In this document: positions 5,862-8,867 of the stretch, one piece after another
Layout: every line of letters begins with the position of its first letter
Position numbering within the stretch: the stretch's first letter is position 1
NCBI GenBank assembly: GCA_007130585.1
Contig: SLSE01000128.1
Coordinates: 1-8,867, forward strand
Direction: 5' to 3'
Length of the DNA: 8,867 nucleotides
From: Syntrophomonadaceae bacterium
GTDB taxonomy: Bacteria; Bacillota; Dethiobacteria; DTU022
Notes under the pieces: model-generated
The model's input: only the letters and a program-made list of their open reading frames with translations
Databases searched by the model: none
Told to the model about the DNA's origin: nothing
Position numbers and translations under genes: made by a program

Positions 5862-6854
5862 ATGGCTGCAACTTTAAAAAATTTAGCCGCTCAGGTTGAG
5901 GTCAGGGAACCAGTCTCCAGCGGCAGGCTGACTCTTTATCCCCTGTTCGAAATTGATGCAAGCACCGAACCCAGGTCAATTAATTACCTGCTGCTCGAAG
6001 AAGCCCTGGACAGCGGCTTGCTTGAGATTGGCGAGGTTTGCGAATCGGGAGATGTTAATACCGTCGTTATAAATAACATGACCGGAAAACCGGTTTTAAT
6101 TATTGACGGGGAAGAGATCCTGGGAGCCAAGCAGAACCGCATGGTTAATGCCACTATCCTGGTAGCTGCGGCCCAGAAAGTGGAAATACCGGTCAGCTGC
6201 GTGGAGCGGGGCAGGTGGAATTACACGAGCGAAAAATTCTCCAAGTCGGATACTATTGCCTACAGCTCCCTGCGCCGTCAAAAAGCGGCCCAGGTTTCGA
6301 TGAACTTAGCGGCAGAGCAGGGCTTTGCTTCTGACCAGGGGGCCATCTGGGCGGAAATAGACCGTACCCAGGAGCACATGAGAACCAATGCTCCCACCGG
6401 CGCGCTTCATGAAACCTATCGCCAAAAGGACGAAGAGTTGAATCATATGGTGGAAGACCTGCAGCTATACCCCGGACAGGTGGGTATAGCCGCTTATATC
6501 AGCAATCGTTTCATCTGCCTTGATCTTTTTGATAAGCCAGCCACCCTGGAAAAATTATGGCCCCGCCTTCTAAGGAGCTATGCCCTGGATGCGCTCGCCT
6601 CAACTGACAGCAGGCTTGACGCTCCGCTTCCTGAAGCGGCAGAGGTTATCGGCAAAATCGACAACAGCACTTACCTGACCTATCCTTCAGTGGGGCTGGG
6701 CCTTGATTTGCGCTTCAGCAGTCCGGACATCATCGGGGCAGGCCTGGTTGCAGATGACCAACTTGTTCACCTGAGCGTTTTCAGCGCTGCAGAAAGCGAT
6801 CGGCAGGGAGGAATCAGCAGTCCCCGCCGCAGAAAACGCAATCTCAGCCTGTAA
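5862..6854 (+). CDS. ARPP-1/DUF6569 family protein
   Basis: A 330-residue soluble protein with no signal peptide. It matches the ARPP-1 (DUF6569) domain as I recall it: an N-terminal EPVSSGRLTLYPLF strand, the EALDSGLLEIGEV block, LIIDGEEILGAKQNR followed by ILVAAAQKVEIPVSCVERGRW, and a C-terminal beta region. The biochemical role of this family is not established. The C-terminus is a basic tail (SSPRRRKRNLSL) that may bind nucleic acid or simply be disordered. An in-frame ATG exists at 5817, but it lies inside the -10 element. The ATG at 5862 follows GAGAGGG by 9 nt and begins the conserved block MAATLKNL, so I take 5862. It is transcribed from its own promoter with a palindrome at the -35. 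A REP-like unit and the RAYT gene follow. Confidence 0.75.
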   Translation: MAATLKNLAAQVEVREPVSSGRLTLYPLFEIDASTEPRSINYLLLEEALDSGLLEIGEVCESGDVNTVVINNMTGKPVLIIDGEEILGAKQNRMVNATILVAAAQKVEIPVSCVERGRWNYTSEKFSKSDTIAYSSLRRQKAAQVSMNLAAEQGFASDQGAIWAEIDRTQEHMRTNAPTGALHETYRQKDEELNHMVEDLQLYPGQVGIAAYISNRFICLDLFDKPATLEKLWPRLLRSYALDALASTDSRLDAPLPEAAEVIGKIDNSTYLTYPSVGLGLDLRFSSPDIIGAGLVADDQLVHLSVFSAAESDRQGGISSPRRRKRNLSL

Positions 6855-6870
6855 CGCGAAACAGGCCCCC

Positions 6871-6898
6871 GTAGCAGGGGGACGGAGTTATTGCTACA
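6871..6898. repeat. REP-like unit upstream of the RAYT gene
   Basis: A 28-nt unit starting GTAGCAGGGGG and ending TTGCTACA, differing from the left arm at 2525-2552 at one position (A for G at position 20). The match extends 3 nt upstream (CCC) and 1 nt downstream. The GTAGCA and TGCTAC ends are self-complementary, and the 5' GTAG matches the tetranucleotide that marks REPs recognised by RAYTs. It ends 43 bp before the transposase start, the usual place for a RAYT-linked REP. No second copy lies after the gene. Confidence 0.8.
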
Positions 6899-6941
6899 TA
6901 TGCCTGCCACAGCCATATTAACTGGAGGTGCTAAGTAAAAA

Positions 6942-7703
6942 ATGCCGAGAGGTCCCAGAAAAAAAAGTGCAAGCGGAATATATCATATCATCCTGCGCGG
7001 CATTAATCGCCAATCTATTTACGAGGATGACGGAGACAGAAAAAGGTTTCTCCTAACCCTAAAACGCTACAAATCCAGTTGCGGATACAGTATCTACGCT
7101 TACTGTCTTATGGATAACCACCTGCATTTACTGCTCAGGGAAGGTGAAGAACCGCTTGAGCAAATCCTGCGACGCTTAGCGGGAAGTTATGTATACTGGT
7201 TTAACAAAAAATACGATCGCACCGGCAACCTTTTCCAGGATCGATATAAAAGCGAACCCGTGGAAGATGATACTTACCTGTTAACGGTTTCCAGGTATAT
7301 TCACCAGAACCCGCTTAAAGCCGGCATGGTGAAAAACACGGAAGACTACCCGTGGAGCAGTTACCACGATTACCTGGGAGGGAAGGGGGTTACAGATACC
7401 GGTTTTATTCTCAACATTCTTGATGCCGACAGGAATGCTGCTCTCAGGCAGTTCAGGAGATTTACGGCAGCGGCCAATCAAGATAAATGCCTGGAAATTA
7501 AAGAGCCGGGCACAAAGGTCACCGATGACATGTTAGAAGACATGATTACTAAAAAATATAACCTGAAAGCGGCAAGGATCGGGGACGAACCAAGGGAAAA
7601 AATGGCGGCTATTCTGCGAGAAATTTTAAAGATAGACGGCGTTTCAACGAGGCAGCTAGTCAGGGTTACCGGCATTTCCGCCGGTATAATATGGAGGTTA
7701 TAA
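6942..7703 (+). CDS. REP-associated tyrosine transposase (RAYT)
   Basis: A 253-residue Y1 (IS200-like) HUH endonuclease that nicks single-stranded DNA at palindromic elements. The active-site pieces are complete: HxH in MDNHLHLLL (H60, H62) and the catalytic tyrosine in SRYIHQNPLKAGM (Y119). The RAYT-typical GNLFQDRYKSEP (95-106) and PWSSYHDY are also present. The C-terminal part (about 215-253, ending RQLVRVTGISAGIIWRL) looks like a helix-turn-helix. The length is normal and there is no frameshift. GGAGGTG precedes the ATG by 11 nt, a slightly long spacing. A matching REP-like unit lies 43 bp upstream and an inverted pair 4.3 kb away. RAYTs are usually single-copy, domesticated enzymes linked to the spread of REPs, so this is likely resident rather than a recent insertion. 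Its stop overlaps the convergent membrane protein gene by 6 bp. Confidence 0.93.
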   Translation: MPRGPRKKSASGIYHIILRGINRQSIYEDDGDRKRFLLTLKRYKSSCGYSIYAYCLMDNHLHLLLREGEEPLEQILRRLAGSYVYWFNKKYDRTGNLFQDRYKSEPVEDDTYLLTVSRYIHQNPLKAGMVKNTEDYPWSSYHDYLGGKGVTDTGFILNILDADRNAALRQFRRFTAAANQDKCLEIKEPGTKVTDDMLEDMITKKYNLKAARIGDEPREKMAAILREILKIDGVSTRQLVRVTGISAGIIWRL

Positions 7704-8435
7704 TATGCCCTGGGCTCGAAGGCGTTCTTTATAGAGTTGGTTATCGGGCCTTTTATTGCAGCGGTCATTGCAATTTTTACACGACAGGGAAGCGTTGGAA
7801 ACCTCGGAGAACCTTTCGGGGTGCCTGCGGAGCAGTATTTCCCACTGGATCAGGACAACTCCGCCCATAGCGACCAATGAGTATGTCCAGAAGGACTGGA
7901 TATAAACAAGGGGAGATACAATAATGGCAAAGCCCCAGTTGTAGATCCGGCAGGTCGCGCAGCAGCGGTTGCGGACGATCCACTGCTGGAAAGGACACCA
8001 GACGTTAACAAAAAATTGGTCGAGGAAGTAAAATAGAATTGCACTCATGACCACCCAGTACTTTTCCAACCTGAAATAGCCGATGCCGATTAAAGCTGCC
8101 GCCCAGACAATCGCGGCATAAAAGGCCCGGAGGTTAAATCCCCTGGTATAAGCCTCCAGAGCAGTGTCATCATGATGCCTGGGGATATAATTTTTTTTAT
8201 AGATTTTCCCGCATCCAATGAAGTGGTCCAGTTTGGGCATCAATACCAGGGCCATTTCGGCCATAACGAAAGCCCAGAGCAGGTGAAAAACTTTGACTCC
8301 GCCAAATAAATTATAATGAAAAACTTCGATCGCAAAATCTTTCCCGATCAAAGTAAGGATTAATGCAATTCCGAGAACAGAGCCACGGGCTATGAATATT
8401 TTACGTGAAAGCATCCATTCTATTATTTTATACAA
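7698..8435 (-). CDS. Cys-rich polytopic membrane protein, unknown function
   Basis: A 245-residue integral membrane protein with five or six hydrophobic segments at about 15-31, 45-66, 102-121, 125-145 and 168-202 (the last long enough for two). I know no function for it. Two cysteine clusters stand out. One is in the loop after the fourth segment, with C147 (WCPF) and C158, C159 and C162 in NRCCATCRIYNW. The other is C219-x2-C222-x3-C226 in the C-terminal tail. If the tail and that loop face the same side they could share a metal or Fe-S site. HHDD at 87-90 may add ligands. The start is TTG at 8435, 7 nt after AAAGGG; the ATG at codon 8 has no better site. A strong promoter lies just upstream. 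The gene converges with the RAYT gene, with a 6-bp overlap of their ends. Confidence 0.75.
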   Translation of the reverse strand: MYKIIEWMLSRKIFIARGSVLGIALILTLIGKDFAIEVFHYNLFGGVKVFHLLWAFVMAEMALVLMPKLDHFIGCGKIYKKNYIPRHHDDTALEAYTRGFNLRAFYAAIVWAAALIGIGYFRLEKYWVVMSAILFYFLDQFFVNVWCPFQQWIVRNRCCATCRIYNWGFAIIVSPLVYIQSFWTYSLVAMGGVVLIQWEILLRRHPERFSEVSNASLSCKNCNDRCNKRPDNQLYKERLRAQGIL

Positions 8436-8473
8436 GAAATTACCCTTTCAGCAGCTTTCCTTGAGTTAAATGA

Positions 8474-8502
8474 ATTATAACATACTGCTGTTGAAATGTG
8501 AT
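8474..8502 (-). promoter_or_regulatory. Strong promoter of the Cys-rich membrane protein gene
   Basis: On the minus strand the -10 is a perfect TATAAT (8474-8479), preceded by TGT to form an extended -10. ATCACA (8497-8502) is a 4/6 -35 at 17-bp spacing. Transcription would start about 30 bases before the TTG. This is the best promoter match in the window. Confidence 0.6.
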
Positions 8503-8639
8503 ACTAAACGGGCAGGATTTCTACATGATCTATAAAAGGTTAATATAGGAAGGATATGACTGCTTCGGGCAAGAGCGTCCGGGTGTCTGGGTTGTTTGGT
8601 ATCCAGTTCGCCACGTTTAGATACAGAGGAGGTGCAGCT

Positions 8640-8867
8640 GTGGCGAAAGATAAGATTGAAACCCTAACCGGCCTGCACCCTGTAAAAAGCAAAACAGGAA
8701 AGCCTTAATTGCGACCTGCTTATCAGCATAAGATCTTCGCTGGTAGTCTACCCGGCAGCTTTCATGCCCGAAATGGCCAAAGAAGCGGGGGCGACCCTGG
8801 TAATCGTAAACCGGGAACCTACCCCGCTGGATTCTCTCGCCGACCTGGTTATTTACGGGCAGGCCGG
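8640..8867 (+). pseudogene. Sirtuin (Sir2) remnant with internal deletion, runs off the window
   Basis: A GTG at 8640, 7 nt after AGAGGAGG, opens a frame reading VAKDKIETLTGLH, which resembles a Sir2-family N-terminus, but it stops after 22 codons at 8706-8708. In the next frame, from about 8686, the sequence resumes as the C-terminal part of a sirtuin: CDLLISIRSSLVVYPAA, MPEMAKEAGATLVIVNREP, then TPLDSLADLVIYG at the window edge. Everything between is missing: the GAG NAD-binding loop, the zinc cysteines and the catalytic histidine, roughly 140-150 codons judged from family length. The GSSL NAD-binding motif is also changed to RSSL. The two parts are out of frame. A working NAD-dependent deacylase cannot be made from this copy. 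The end of the C-terminal fragment lies outside the window. Confidence 0.8.

Noticed and set aside
6871..7703. Complete mobile insertion sequence with two ends
   Set aside because: Only the 5' side carries a repeat unit; the 3' end overlaps the convergent gene with no matching unit or target-site duplication.
8556..8708. 50-codon frame from ATG at 8556 in frame with the sirtuin stub
   Set aside because: The added N-terminus does not resemble a sirtuin, its AGGAAGGA is too close to the ATG, and the GTG at 8640 has an ideal site.

Overview
The window looks like a chromosomal segment of an anaerobic, low-to-mid GC Gram-positive of the Clostridia (Peptococcaceae/Desulfotomaculum-like). This is an inference from strong AGGAGG-type ribosome binding sites, frequent TTG and GTG starts, a G5/M23 cell-wall protein, a YkhA-like thioesterase, a clostridial-style divergent PurC, and a multi-cluster ferredoxin-like protein. 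No rRNA, tRNA, CRISPR array or phage module is visible.

Layout. (1) 41-727 (+): a stand-alone, divergent PurC-family enzyme, followed by about 400 bp without a gene that carries a GC-rich hairpin and an extended -10 promoter. (2) 1132-2520 (+): a membrane-anchored G5 + M23 peptidase. It converges on a KdgF-like cupin at 2608-2940 (-). Between their stop codons lies a perfect 28-bp inverted repeat. (3) 3055-4410 (-): a ferredoxin-like Fe-S protein and a hotdog acyl-CoA thioesterase, probably one transcription unit. A possible tiny lipoprotein-signal-like peptide sits upstream, linked to the Fe-S gene by stop/start overlaps. (4) 4726-5700 (+): a PanE/ApbA-family dehydrogenase lacking the usual catalytic lysine. 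(5) 5862-6854 (+): an ARPP-1/DUF6569 family protein with a clear promoter and a 14-bp palindrome at its -35 region. (6) 6942-7703 (+): a REP-associated tyrosine transposase (RAYT), with one copy of the inverted-repeat unit from region 2 just upstream. (7) 7698-8435 (-): an unrecognised polytopic membrane protein with two cysteine clusters. (8) 8640-8867 (+): a sirtuin remnant, with an N-terminal stub fused out of frame to a C-terminal fragment that runs off the window.

The strongest system-level signal is the RAYT and its matching short palindromic elements: one copy beside the gene (6871-6898) and an inverted pair 4.3 kb away (2525-2600). All begin with the GTAG tetranucleotide known from RAYT-recognised REPs. 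The other genes look like independent housekeeping or accessory units. The Fe-S protein/thioesterase pair and the Cys-rich membrane protein are the main functional unknowns.
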